Source of the DNA: UBA4582 sp002389265
GTDB taxonomy: Bacteria; Pseudomonadota; Gammaproteobacteria; Pseudomonadales; Azotimanducaceae
Reading direction: 5' to 3'
NCBI GenBank assembly: GCA_943788825.1
Contig: CALSRT010000007.1
Span: 248,001 to 312,000, forward strand
DNA length: 64,000 nucleotides
Shown here piece by piece: positions 35,715 through 43,961 of this stretch (the stretch's first letter is position 1; each line of letters begins with the position of its first letter). The position numbers and the translations under genes were made by a program. The notes under the pieces were generated by a model. That model was given only the letters and a program-made list of their open reading frames with translations, had not been told where the DNA came from and did not search any database.

Positions 35715-38237
35715 CTAAATAATATCCGCACTGGTAATTTTATCACCGTCGTCTATCATTTTTATGGCGTCGACGTCATCCTTCTCGAGCCCGGGTCGAT
35801 ACAGTGTTTTCTTACCGCCAGAGCGTTCATACTTTTTGGCCGACGTGTAGCTCGGCTCTAATAGTACATTAGCGCCTAACGCCCGCTGGTGTTGTAGCGG
35901 GGTAATTTCGTCATAATTTGTCGCCCGCTGACGGGGGCGCCGGCCCATGCTGGAGATGATCGACTCCATTTCTTCAGGCGAAGTTTCCTGACCATGGCTA
36001 GCACCTGCCGCACGGGTGATCGTTTCATTCATCAAGGTGCCGCCCAGATCATTGACGCCAGCATTGAGGCAAGCCTTCAGGGCCTCGGGACCGAGCTTCG
36101 TCCAGGACGCCTGAATATTTTTGAACAACGGATTCAACACCAGTCTCGAAATCGCATGAATGAGCACCGCCTCCCTGAAGGTCGGCCCCTTGCGCGCCCC
36201 ACCTTTCTGATACATTGGTGCTTCCATATGGATGAATGGCAGGATCACGAACTCGGTAAAACCGCCTGTTTTCGCCTGCAGTCTTCGAACCTTTAATAGA
36301 TGGTTCGCAACATGCTCATATTTTTCGATATGACCATACATAATAGTTGCTGTGGTGTTGAAGCCTTGCTTATGCGCAGCCTCCATGACTTCCAGCCACT
36401 GTGCTGAGTTGATTTTGTCGGGGCATAGTGTGGCACGCACCTCATCATCGAGAATCTCTGCCGCGGTGCCGGGCAATGTTCCCAGGCCCGCCTCTTTCAG
36501 CAGACCAAGGTATTCATCCAGGCTCAAACCTAACGTGTGGGCACCTTGCCAGACCTCAAGCGGGGAAAATGCGTGAATATGCATATCAGGAATGACTTGT
36601 TTAATACTGTGGCAAATATCGATGTAGGTCTGACCGGTATACTCAGGATGAATACCACCTTGCAGGCACACCTCAGTTGCACCACGCTCATAGGCCTCAC
36701 GGGTGCGCCGCATGATCTCTTCCGGAGCCAAGTCATAAGGCCGACCACGCAGGTTGTCACTCATTTTGCCCTTCGAAAATGCGCAGAACTGACATTTGAA
36801 ATAACAGACATTCGTATAGTTAATATTGCGATTGACCACGTAAGTCACCTCATCACCGGCAACCTTTTTACGCAATTGATCGGCAGCCTGACAGACATAC
36901 GTAAAATCGTCGCCACGGGCCTGAAATAAACGCACAATCTCTGTCTGCTCAAGTTCATCACCGGCAACCGCCTTATGGATGATGCGCTGCAAATCCGCAC
37001 TTGCCGGCATTTTGGTCAGACTTGAGACCCGCGCAAGATCTCCTGCTGGGGCATCGACGATCGCACCCGCGGCCCAGTCTTCGACTCGCGCAAAGCCCTC
37101 ACCATCAATACCTTGACGCAACAGTGGTTGCAACTGGGGGTCAACCCAATGATCAAGATCCATCGCGTAAGCCGGATAGATAGCTAAACGCTCAATCAGC
37201 ACTTTGCCGGCACTCGCGGTCTCATCAGCAAGGTGACCCAGGTGCGGCCATGGAGCCTCGGGGTTAACAAAATCCGGCGTGACGGGTGACACGCCGCCCC
37301 AGTCGTTGATCCCGGCACCAACGATCTGTTCCAGCACACCAGGACTTAAATTAGGCGGCGCTTGAATATTCATCGACGAACCAAAAATAATTCGCGCTAG
37401 GGCAATGGTCCACAATAACTCATTAAGATCAGGCTCTGGCGCTTTCGCCATCAAGGTTTCCGCCTTGGCCCGAAAATTCTGAATGATAATTTCCTGAATA
37501 TGACCGTGGGCAATATTTGCCTGTCGTAGAACCAGCAAGGATTCGATACGTTCTCGCCGAGTTTCACCTATGCCTATTAACAGGCCACTGGTAAAGGGTA
37601 CTCGAGCCTCTCCTGCCAGGCGAATTGTGTCAAGCCGCAAGGCTGGAACCTTGTCCGGAGATCCATAGTGCGGCATACCTTTTTCTAACAACCTGTCAGA
37701 GGCGCTCTCCAACATAATGCCCATGGAGATAGACACCTGACGCAATTCGGCAAATTCAGCAGCGGTCATTAGCCCGGGGTTAAGGTGCGGAAACAAACCC
37801 GTTTCTTTAAACACCATCTCTGCCATATCCCGCAAATAGGACAGGGTTGAGTCTTGCTTCAACTCTTTAAGGCCCTCTCTTGCCGCCTTGTAGCGTAATT
37901 CGGGCTTATCTCCCAGCGTAAACAAGGCTTCTTTACACCCAGCTCGAGCGCCGTCTTGAGCTATTTTTAGCACCTGTTCAGGCGTTAAATACGGCGCTTG
38001 TAATTTTCTTGGAACCTGGGCAAAGGTACAATAATGACAAACGTCTCGGCAAAGGTGCGTTAGCGGAATGAAAACTTTGCGCGAATAAGAAACTGTATTC
38101 TGGTGACCAATATCGCGAAGATTTGATGCGACTTGCATCAAGCTCTGGGTGTCTTCTGTAGTCGCAAGCGCCAACACTTCATCATCCGACAGTGGAGCAG
38201 TGGCGGCCTGGGTCAATAACGCACGATAATCAATCAT
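35715..38237 (-). CDS. fbiC: Bifunctional FO synthase (CofG-CofH fusion)
   Basis: An 840-residue fusion of two radical SAM enzymes. It makes 7,8-didemethyl-8-hydroxy-5-deazariboflavin (FO), the chromophore of F420, from a ribityl-uracil and tyrosine. The N-terminal CofG-like half has C63-x3-C67-x2-C70 in CRDVCHYCTFAQ; the C-terminal CofH-like half has CYFKCQFCAFSKG near residue 490. Actinobacteria have the same fusion, whereas archaea and cyanobacteria usually split it. The start is four bases after the cofC stop, so the gene is the last of a five-gene operon. Confidence 0.97.
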   Translation of the reverse strand: MIDYRALLTQAATAPLSDDEVLALATTEDTQSLMQVASNLRDIGHQNTVSYSRKVFIPLTHLCRDVCHYCTFAQVPRKLQAPYLTPEQVLKIAQDGARAGCKEALFTLGDKPELRYKAAREGLKELKQDSTLSYLRDMAEMVFKETGLFPHLNPGLMTAAEFAELRQVSISMGIMLESASDRLLEKGMPHYGSPDKVPALRLDTIRLAGEARVPFTSGLLIGIGETRRERIESLLVLRQANIAHGHIQEIIIQNFRAKAETLMAKAPEPDLNELLWTIALARIIFGSSMNIQAPPNLSPGVLEQIVGAGINDWGGVSPVTPDFVNPEAPWPHLGHLADETASAGKVLIERLAIYPAYAMDLDHWVDPQLQPLLRQGIDGEGFARVEDWAAGAIVDAPAGDLARVSSLTKMPASADLQRIIHKAVAGDELEQTEIVRLFQARGDDFTYVCQAADQLRKKVAGDEVTYVVNRNINYTNVCYFKCQFCAFSKGKMSDNLRGRPYDLAPEEIMRRTREAYERGATEVCLQGGIHPEYTGQTYIDICHSIKQVIPDMHIHAFSPLEVWQGAHTLGLSLDEYLGLLKEAGLGTLPGTAAEILDDEVRATLCPDKINSAQWLEVMEAAHKQGFNTTATIMYGHIEKYEHVANHLLKVRRLQAKTGGFTEFVILPFIHMEAPMYQKGGARKGPTFREAVLIHAISRLVLNPLFKNIQASWTKLGPEALKACLNAGVNDLGGTLMNETITRAAGASHGQETSPEEMESIISSMGRRPRQRATNYDEITPLQHQRALGANVLLEPSYTSAKKYERSGGKKTLYRPGLEKDDVDAIKMIDDGDKITSADII

Positions 38238-38241
38238 GATT

Positions 38242-38934
38242 TCATCCTCTATTTACCAATTCTGGCGGTAGATTTTCGAGAATACCGCTACTCTCAATGA
38301 ATCGCTGCGTATGGGTTTTCAAATTTTGTCGGAGTAACTCTGCAGCGAGCACGACAACGTCAGCCGCCGTATCAATATCCAGTCCGATACCCGGCAACTT
38401 CGCCACCAGCGGTTCTATTCCGCGCGTTCTGGCAATACTCAAATGGCGCCGAAAACTATCTTCGCCGAACCCGAACGCCATACAATCAGGCGGCGAACAC
38501 ACTACGCAATTGGAACCGCCGAGATCCGACGCGGGCACGATACCAAACTCTGCATGATCTTGATGACCAAAGCCATCTAGCACGACCTCCAACTCTTCAA
38601 CCGTCACCAGCGGCACATCACCGGGCAAAAACATCATGGTCGTGACGCCCTCTGCTCGCAGCATCTGCCCCGTACAGGTCACCGCATTGATAAGACCCGG
38701 TTCAGCCGGCTCCGCAATGAGTCTGACTGAATAGCTTCGAGCAATTTCCGCAACTCTGATATCGTTGCTGACGATAAGCACTTCATCAATTCGATCACAG
38801 GTCGTCACGGCCTCGAGCACGTCCTCGACCATCGCCTGAAAAAACTCAGCTCGTTGACTCGCCGACAGCCAGCTGCCCAACCGCTGCTTGGCATTTTCCA
38901 GCTGTTTGATCGGTATAACCACGGCAGTTGTCAT
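38242..38934 (-). CDS. cofC: Phospholactate/phosphoglycerate guanylyltransferase CofC (FbiD)
   Basis: A 230-residue nucleotidyltransferase-fold protein. It activates the 2-phospho-L-lactate, 3-phosphoglycerate or PEP side-chain precursor with GTP for F420 assembly. Landmarks are VVIPIKQLENAKQRL at the N-terminus, DEVLIVSNDIRV, MMFLPGDVPLV and PGIGLDIDTAADVV. Which three-carbon substrate it accepts cannot be told by eye. The gene overlaps the cofD stop by four bases (ATGA) and ends four bases before fbiC. Confidence 0.93.
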   Translation of the reverse strand: MTTAVVIPIKQLENAKQRLGSWLSASQRAEFFQAMVEDVLEAVTTCDRIDEVLIVSNDIRVAEIARSYSVRLIAEPAEPGLINAVTCTGQMLRAEGVTTMMFLPGDVPLVTVEELEVVLDGFGHQDHAEFGIVPASDLGGSNCVVCSPPDCMAFGFGEDSFRRHLSIARTRGIEPLVAKLPGIGLDIDTAADVVVLAAELLRQNLKTHTQRFIESSGILENLPPELVNRG

Positions 38935-39914
38935 GATGGCGTTTTGGCAGTCGACAGTTGATGGGCAAAATCCAGAACGCGTGTTGCGAGCGCGGTCCGG
39001 TCGTCCAACGTTAACATGACTGTGTTGGTGACGATAGTCGGTATCCCCAACGCCTCAATTTCAGATTTAAGGTCGGCATCCTGGTCATCGATCACGAATC
39101 CATCGATTCGACCGAGGTAATGCTTGGCTACCGCCAGCGCCGACTGGGGCATCCCTAGTTCCGCCATCATTTTCGCTGCGGGGCCCTTAATGGCCAAGCC
39201 GCCAACAATCGGTGAGACAGCGATCACTGGCGCGTTGGAGGCTCTCATCGCCGTCAATGTACCAGGCAAGGCCAGAACCGGATCGACGCTCACAAAGGGA
39301 TTAGACGGGCAAATAACAATCGCAGACAAGTCCGGATCCTGTAGACCGGCCAGAAACCCGGGACTCGGCAGCGCCGCTCCGATCCCTTCGAATTCGAAAC
39401 CGATGACTTCCGGGACGCAGCGATCGCGGACAAAGTAATGCTGGAACGCCAGCGACTCACCTGTGCGGGTTTGAACAATGGTCGCTACAGGATTGTCTGT
39501 CATAGGCACCAGTTCATGCTGAATCCCGAGACGCTGACAGAGTGTTCGGGTCACCTCAGACAGGCTCGCACCTGTCGTCAGTAGTTGCTGCCGCAGGATA
39601 TGGGTTGCCAGGTCTCGATCACCAAGGGCAAACCAGGTCTCACCCTGAAGCTGGGTCAGGGCAGCGATAAAATTCCAACTTTCACCTTGCTGACCCCAGC
39701 CAAGCTCCTTGTTGTTGATGTCGGCCAGGGTATACATGACAGTATCCAGGTCCGGGCAAATGGGCAGCCCGAGGTGGCGAAAATCATCGCCGGTGTTGGC
39801 GACAACCAACAACTGCTCAGGTGCCAGGACGTGAGCAAAACCCAGCGCAAGCTTCGCCCCACCGACGCCACCGGAGATTGCAAGACACTTGGGTCGGGTA
39901 CGGCTATTCATCAT
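38931..39914 (-). CDS. cofD: 2-phospho-L-lactate transferase CofD (FbiA)
   Basis: A 327-residue enzyme that joins the activated side chain to FO to give F420-0 (or its dehydro form). SGGVGGAKLALGFAHVL at the N-terminus and ANTGDDFRHLGLPICPDLDTVMYTLA form the GDP/FO site of the family. IVGGLAIKGPAAKMMAELG appears in the C-terminal part. The start is one of two tandem ATGs (39914 or 39911), three bases after the cofE stop. Length is typical. Confidence 0.95.
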   Translation of the reverse strand: MMNSRTRPKCLAISGGVGGAKLALGFAHVLAPEQLLVVANTGDDFRHLGLPICPDLDTVMYTLADINNKELGWGQQGESWNFIAALTQLQGETWFALGDRDLATHILRQQLLTTGASLSEVTRTLCQRLGIQHELVPMTDNPVATIVQTRTGESLAFQHYFVRDRCVPEVIGFEFEGIGAALPSPGFLAGLQDPDLSAIVICPSNPFVSVDPVLALPGTLTAMRASNAPVIAVSPIVGGLAIKGPAAKMMAELGMPQSALAVAKHYLGRIDGFVIDDQDADLKSEIEALGIPTIVTNTVMLTLDDRTALATRVLDFAHQLSTAKTPS

Positions 39915-39917
39915 CAA

Positions 39918-40697
39918 TTATCGGAATAGATCCATGGCCTTCGGCCTTATAAGAGGCCTGACACCCCGTAACGCCTGATCTTCAGGCTCTTTAGGTTGGT
40001 AACCCCGGACTAGTACTACTGGCGTTTTCTCACTCGTCTGTCCCATCACCAGCGAAGCGCCGGCCGCCATTTCGTCTGCCGCCGCCACCAGAGTAACCTT
40101 CAGCTCACGCCCGTAGATGTCGGTCTTGCCTACATAGTCTTCCAGGGCTGTAAAACCCGCCACACCAATCGCCAAACCCAGCGAGCCATTGCGCCATGCG
40201 CGACCGAGGCTGTCGTTGATAATCACGCCCACATCGACACCGTGACACTGTTTAATAAAGACTCTGATCCGCTCCGCGCTGGCATCAGGATCCACGGGCA
40301 ACAACAGGCACAGGGAATCATCGGCATCATCCTCATGGGCGATGTTCGACTGATCGATACCCGCATTGGCCTGGACGAAACCCAGCCTGTGCTCAACGAT
40401 CAATACACCTTGGCGCTTGCGGACCACTTCATTGGACTCATCCAGGATGGCCTGCACCTTACGCGGATCTTTGTCCACTTCCAGGCCCAAGGCCACGGCG
40501 TCAGCCGAAGGCGTTACCGAGCGCAAATCCAGATAGCGATTCTCAGCCTTCGAAATTACCTTCTGAGCGATCACGATGACATCATCTGCCTGCAATGCTT
40601 CGCCCATGGCCAATACTGCATCACTGATAATTTGCGCCAGATCATCCCCAGGCTCGATCATGGGAACGTCTTCAATACCGATGAAGCTCAGTCTCAT
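39918..40697 (-). CDS. cofE: F420-0:gamma-glutamyl ligase CofE
   Basis: A 259-residue single-domain ligase that adds gamma-linked glutamates to F420-0 with GTP. It has DDVIVIAQKVISKAENR, VLIVEHRLGFVQANAGIDQSNI, VDVGVIINDSLGRAWRNGSLGLAIG and MAAGASLVMGQTSEKTPVVLVRG, all typical. It stops where the archaeal CofE stops and lacks the C-terminal nitroreductase-like domain that actinobacterial FbiB carries for dehydro-F420 reduction. Three-base gaps on both sides tie it to fno and cofD. Confidence 0.95.
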   Translation of the reverse strand: MRLSFIGIEDVPMIEPGDDLAQIISDAVLAMGEALQADDVIVIAQKVISKAENRYLDLRSVTPSADAVALGLEVDKDPRKVQAILDESNEVVRKRQGVLIVEHRLGFVQANAGIDQSNIAHEDDADDSLCLLLPVDPDASAERIRVFIKQCHGVDVGVIINDSLGRAWRNGSLGLAIGVAGFTALEDYVGKTDIYGRELKVTLVAAADEMAAGASLVMGQTSEKTPVVLVRGYQPKEPEDQALRGVRPLIRPKAMDLFR

Positions 40698-40700
40698 GGA

Positions 40701-41372
40701 CTATTCAGCCACTGGTGCGCCGGTGATGACGATGCCGGCTCCGTTAATCTTGTGATGCCGGTTAATGGAAATCAGCACCGATGTCATCGCCTCAGCCGCC
40801 GCAGAATTTGCTAGGGGACCCGCATGCCAGCCCCGCAGCCCAAGGGCTTCTACCAGCTTAATAACGGTGTCACGAGCCGCGCGTTTGTTACCCGTCACCA
40901 AAACATCACAGGCGATGCCATGGTCACCCTGCAAATGCATAGCCCCCACATTCTGGAAGGCTGAGACGACATCAACCTCATCGCCGAGCAATGCTTGGGC
41001 TCGAACAACCGCCGAGCCGCCTTCAGGCAGCTGCACTGTGCCGACCTTAGGTGGCATCAGAGGCACAGTCACATCAATCAGCACCTTGCCGGTCAGGGCT
41101 GGCTTCACCGTCTCTAGGGTACTGAGCTGGTGAGAGAACGGCACTGTTAGTACCACTAAGTCCGCAGCCGTTGCGGCCTCGAGGTTTTCATGCCCACTGA
41201 CGTTCAAATCCGGAAACTCTTTCAACAGGTCAGCGGCCGCCGATTGACCCTTCTCGAGGGTCCGTGAGCCAATCAAGATCTGATATCCAGCTCGGGACCA
41301 CTGCCTGGCGAGCCCACCACCCAGATCACCTGTGCCGCCTAATATTGCAATGGATTTAATTTGGTCTGACAT
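40701..41372 (-). CDS. fno: F420H2:NADP oxidoreductase (NADPH-dependent F420 reductase)
   Basis: A 223-residue enzyme that exchanges hydride between NADPH and F420. The Rossmann motif ILGGTGDLGGGLARQW is at the N-terminus, followed by IGSRTLEKGQSAA, DLVVLTVPFSHQLSTL and VSAFQNVGAMHLQGD. This plan matches Fno/NpdG proteins of archaea and actinobacteria. It is the first gene of the compact operon fno-cofE-cofD-cofC-fbiC, so the cell makes and reduces F420 from one transcript. A 104-base gap separates it from the TrmY-like gene upstream. Confidence 0.95.
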   Translation of the reverse strand: MSDQIKSIAILGGTGDLGGGLARQWSRAGYQILIGSRTLEKGQSAAADLLKEFPDLNVSGHENLEAATAADLVVLTVPFSHQLSTLETVKPALTGKVLIDVTVPLMPPKVGTVQLPEGGSAVVRAQALLGDEVDVVSAFQNVGAMHLQGDHGIACDVLVTGNKRAARDTVIKLVEALGLRGWHAGPLANSAAAEAMTSVLISINRHHKINGAGIVITGAPVAE

Positions 41373-41476
41373 ATTACGTTTCTCGTTGGTAAAAGGGCCT
41401 GATTATTCCTCAATCGCCGCATGCAAACAACCGCCAAACCCTCGCGAGCAGAGATCCACCGGCAATGCCATCACGA

Positions 41477-42079
41477 TTAGCTCATATAGCGCCGGTCAAG
41501 CTCGTTCTGAATAATGCTAATACACTGGGACGCGTGAAGCATTACTGGACCCAGGGAGATCTTTTTGACACCTTGCCGCACCATCGCTTTAAAATTCTTT
41601 TTTGGCATGGGTATATGGTCCGTCAACAGGAATACCGCATCCACTGGGATATCCACTGTTCGAATGTCATCGCCCTTGGGATCCAGCAAAAACACTTGTC
41701 GCTCTAAGACTTTGGCTTTCACTAGATGTTCGAAGCTGATGGCGGTGGCCCGCACGCCAATGGGCGTGGTAACGCTAACCTCTTTACCGAGACCCTTGGC
41801 AAACTGCAGGCTGTCAGCAATCACCTTGAGCAGCGCGGCTTCCGTCGTACCACCCAAGTTACCAAGCTGCGCACCTTGCAGCGTCAGGCAACGGGAAAAA
41901 TCCAATGAATCTTCAAGCACCAGGCTGAGCGTTGTGTCTTCTCGATGACCTTTGGATATTAACAAAGCGCTGACGATGATCTGCGCCAGGTACTCTACAT
42001 GGGCACCGGTACCCACTGACGCCAGGAAATGAGCGGGATCGGTGCTGGCGGCACGGGCACGAACAATAAATTCAGGCAT
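41477..42079 (-). CDS. trmY: TrmY-like tRNA pseudouridine(54) N1-methyltransferase
   Basis: A 200-residue SPOUT-fold protein. The N-terminal part (EFIVRARAASTD, VEYLAQIIVSALLISKGHREDTTLSLVLE) and the C-terminal knot (GDDIRTVDIP, VFLLTDHIPMPKKN, KKISLGPVMLHASQCISII) read like archaeal TrmY (COG1901), which methylates pseudouridine 54 of tRNA using SAM. Bacterial members exist but are uncommon, and their substrate is less certain. The gene sits between an intact serine hydrolase (six-base gap) and the F420 operon. Confidence 0.8.
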   Translation of the reverse strand: MPEFIVRARAASTDPAHFLASVGTGAHVEYLAQIIVSALLISKGHREDTTLSLVLEDSLDFSRCLTLQGAQLGNLGGTTEAALLKVIADSLQFAKGLGKEVSVTTPIGVRATAISFEHLVKAKVLERQVFLLDPKGDDIRTVDIPVDAVFLLTDHIPMPKKNFKAMVRQGVKKISLGPVMLHASQCISIIQNELDRRYMS

Positions 42080-42085
42080 GGACCA

Positions 42086-43204
42086 CTAACCTTTTAGACT
42101 GCGGTAGAAAGCTGTAGCCAGCGTCCCCGAACGTGTATCACCCATCAGACCCGGGTGCATCTTATTCATCACATAGGCAATGCTACTGCGCGCCGCTTGG
42201 TCGATGATCACCAAAGAACCACCCCAACCACCCCAGGAACACACCTGAGGCTTGATAATCCCGAAGCCCAAACCAAAGCTCATTGGCACATTCAACACCA
42301 GATCCTCGCCTGAGATCCGCGGCCGCATCACGCTGGAGGCAGTCTCCGGCGACATCAGCCTAACGCCATTGGCCGCACCACCACAGGCCAGTATCGCGTG
42401 GATTTTGGCGACTGATCGCGCATTACCATGACCATTGGCCGCCGGAATTTCCGCTCGACGCCAGCCCTCGGTTCTTGACGCCAGGGCATTGGTTGCAGGG
42501 CTTCTAAAGGTTTTAACGCGAATGGAGTCAGCGTCACCGGCCAATTCCAGTCGACCTTTCGAGTTAGGGGGCACCAGATCACTGATGCGTGGGAATTCAG
42601 ACAGCGGCACTCCGATAAAGAAGTCAGCCTGTAATGGCCGCGCAATCTCGGTCTGAAAGAATTCGCCGATACTCTGACCGGTAATGCGCCGAACAATCTC
42701 GCCGATTAAAAACCCCTGGGTAATCGCGTGATAGCCCGTGACCGAACCCGGCGTCCACCAAGGCTTTTGCGCCGCCAGTAAATCGGTGATCTTGTCCCAG
42801 TCATACAATTGGGTCTCAGAGACCCTGACCTCCAGACCTGAGAGCCCCGCCGCATGGTTCATCACATGCCAGACTTTGACTTCCTCTTTCCCGTTCTGGG
42901 CAAATTCGGGCCAGTACTGTGCTACCGGCGCATCGAAGTCCAATTCACCCCGATCCGCCAAAAGCAGCGCACACAAAAAAGACATGGTTTTGGTCGTACT
43001 GTAGACATTGGTGATGGTGTTTTCCTGCCAGGGTATCTGTTGCGCCTCATCCTGGTGCCCTCCCCAGAGATCAACCACCATCTCGCCATCAACCGTGGCC
43101 GCGAAGGAAGCTCCGAGATCAGCCCCAGATTCAATACTCGCAGCGAGTAATTCTCTGACATTTTCGAATCGGGGATCGCAATACCCTTGAATCTCTATAG
43201 ACAT
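42086..43204 (-). CDS. Beta-lactamase-family serine hydrolase/esterase
   Basis: A 372-residue serine hydrolase of the EstB/class C beta-lactamase-like type. The catalytic SxxK is intact at S69-T-T-K72 (VYSTTKTMSFLCALLL); the second motif lies in the GYHAITQGFLIGEIVRR segment, where Tyr precedes x-A/N. HAAGLSGLEV and WGGWGGSLVIIDQ, near the C-terminus, match the family. It probably hydrolyses esters. The ATG at 43204 was chosen because the family starts with the GYCDPRFENVRE segment; the longer frame to 43270 adds 22 residues. It heads the strand block that leads into trmY and the F420 genes. Confidence 0.9.
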   Translation of the reverse strand: MSIEIQGYCDPRFENVRELLAASIESGADLGASFAATVDGEMVVDLWGGHQDEAQQIPWQENTITNVYSTTKTMSFLCALLLADRGELDFDAPVAQYWPEFAQNGKEEVKVWHVMNHAAGLSGLEVRVSETQLYDWDKITDLLAAQKPWWTPGSVTGYHAITQGFLIGEIVRRITGQSIGEFFQTEIARPLQADFFIGVPLSEFPRISDLVPPNSKGRLELAGDADSIRVKTFRSPATNALASRTEGWRRAEIPAANGHGNARSVAKIHAILACGGAANGVRLMSPETASSVMRPRISGEDLVLNVPMSFGLGFGIIKPQVCSWGGWGGSLVIIDQAARSSIAYVMNKMHPGLMGDTRSGTLATAFYRSLKG

Positions 43205-43961
43205 ACGTTTCACCATCATAATATGAATGTTTCGCTCACTGGCTGAGCTGCCAGGCTGACTTCTCTCCAAACACGTCAGCCTGCCTCTTATTGCCTCGCC
43301 TCGACCGACGTTATAAGAACACTCAGGTCAAGCCATTGGCAATACCCAACATCGAACAGTGTCTTGATATCGATGCTTCAGTTTGGAATCTGAAGCTCAC
43401 CCCATCTTAAAAAGCAAATTAACAGGAGATTTAGATTGCGTTGAAGATCGAATCCGTGAATGACAAAAGTTTTCCACAATTTCTGTGGATAAGTCTGGTG
43501 ATAACTTCTTCCACCAAGGGTTTAAGGGCTAAAAACCAGCCACTATGAAATTGTACATTTTTTAACCAGATCATGAGGGCCGCGTAATATCAATAACTTA
43601 CGTGCGCAATCTAGAATAATCGAGAACAATCATGATCTCTGCTGGAATTTTTCCAACTCGGGTCAGATTGTGAATAAGTTTTTCAGGTTTTGTTAAAAAC
43701 ACCCTAAAAAACCCGTCTCAAACAACCTGTTAAAGGTGGTTTTTCGACATCTGACCCTAAATTTAGCCCAACCTAGCACGGGGTTAGTCTCCACATGATG
43801 GGCGCCACAGTTGAACTGCAATGGGATGCCTGCGAGCAATAGCCAAAATAAAGAACAGCATTCAATCGAAACATTTCCAGCCCGATATACCGAATGTCTG
43901 GTGGCACGGTCTGTCTTTGTGCTATTTTTGCGCCACATGACTCCACAATAAGCCGCGACAC
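43205..43961. other. Long non-coding region with DnaA-box-like sites
   Basis: About 750 bases without a convincing gene between divergent genes. It contains TTTTCCACA at 43470-43478, an exact consensus DnaA box TGTGGATAA at 43484-43492 and TGTGAATAA at 43669-43677, AT-rich tracts and three GATC sites (43446, 43569, 43634). No dnaA, dnaN, mnmG or rpmH gene is present nearby. Short ORFs here have no family-like content. Confidence 0.5.
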
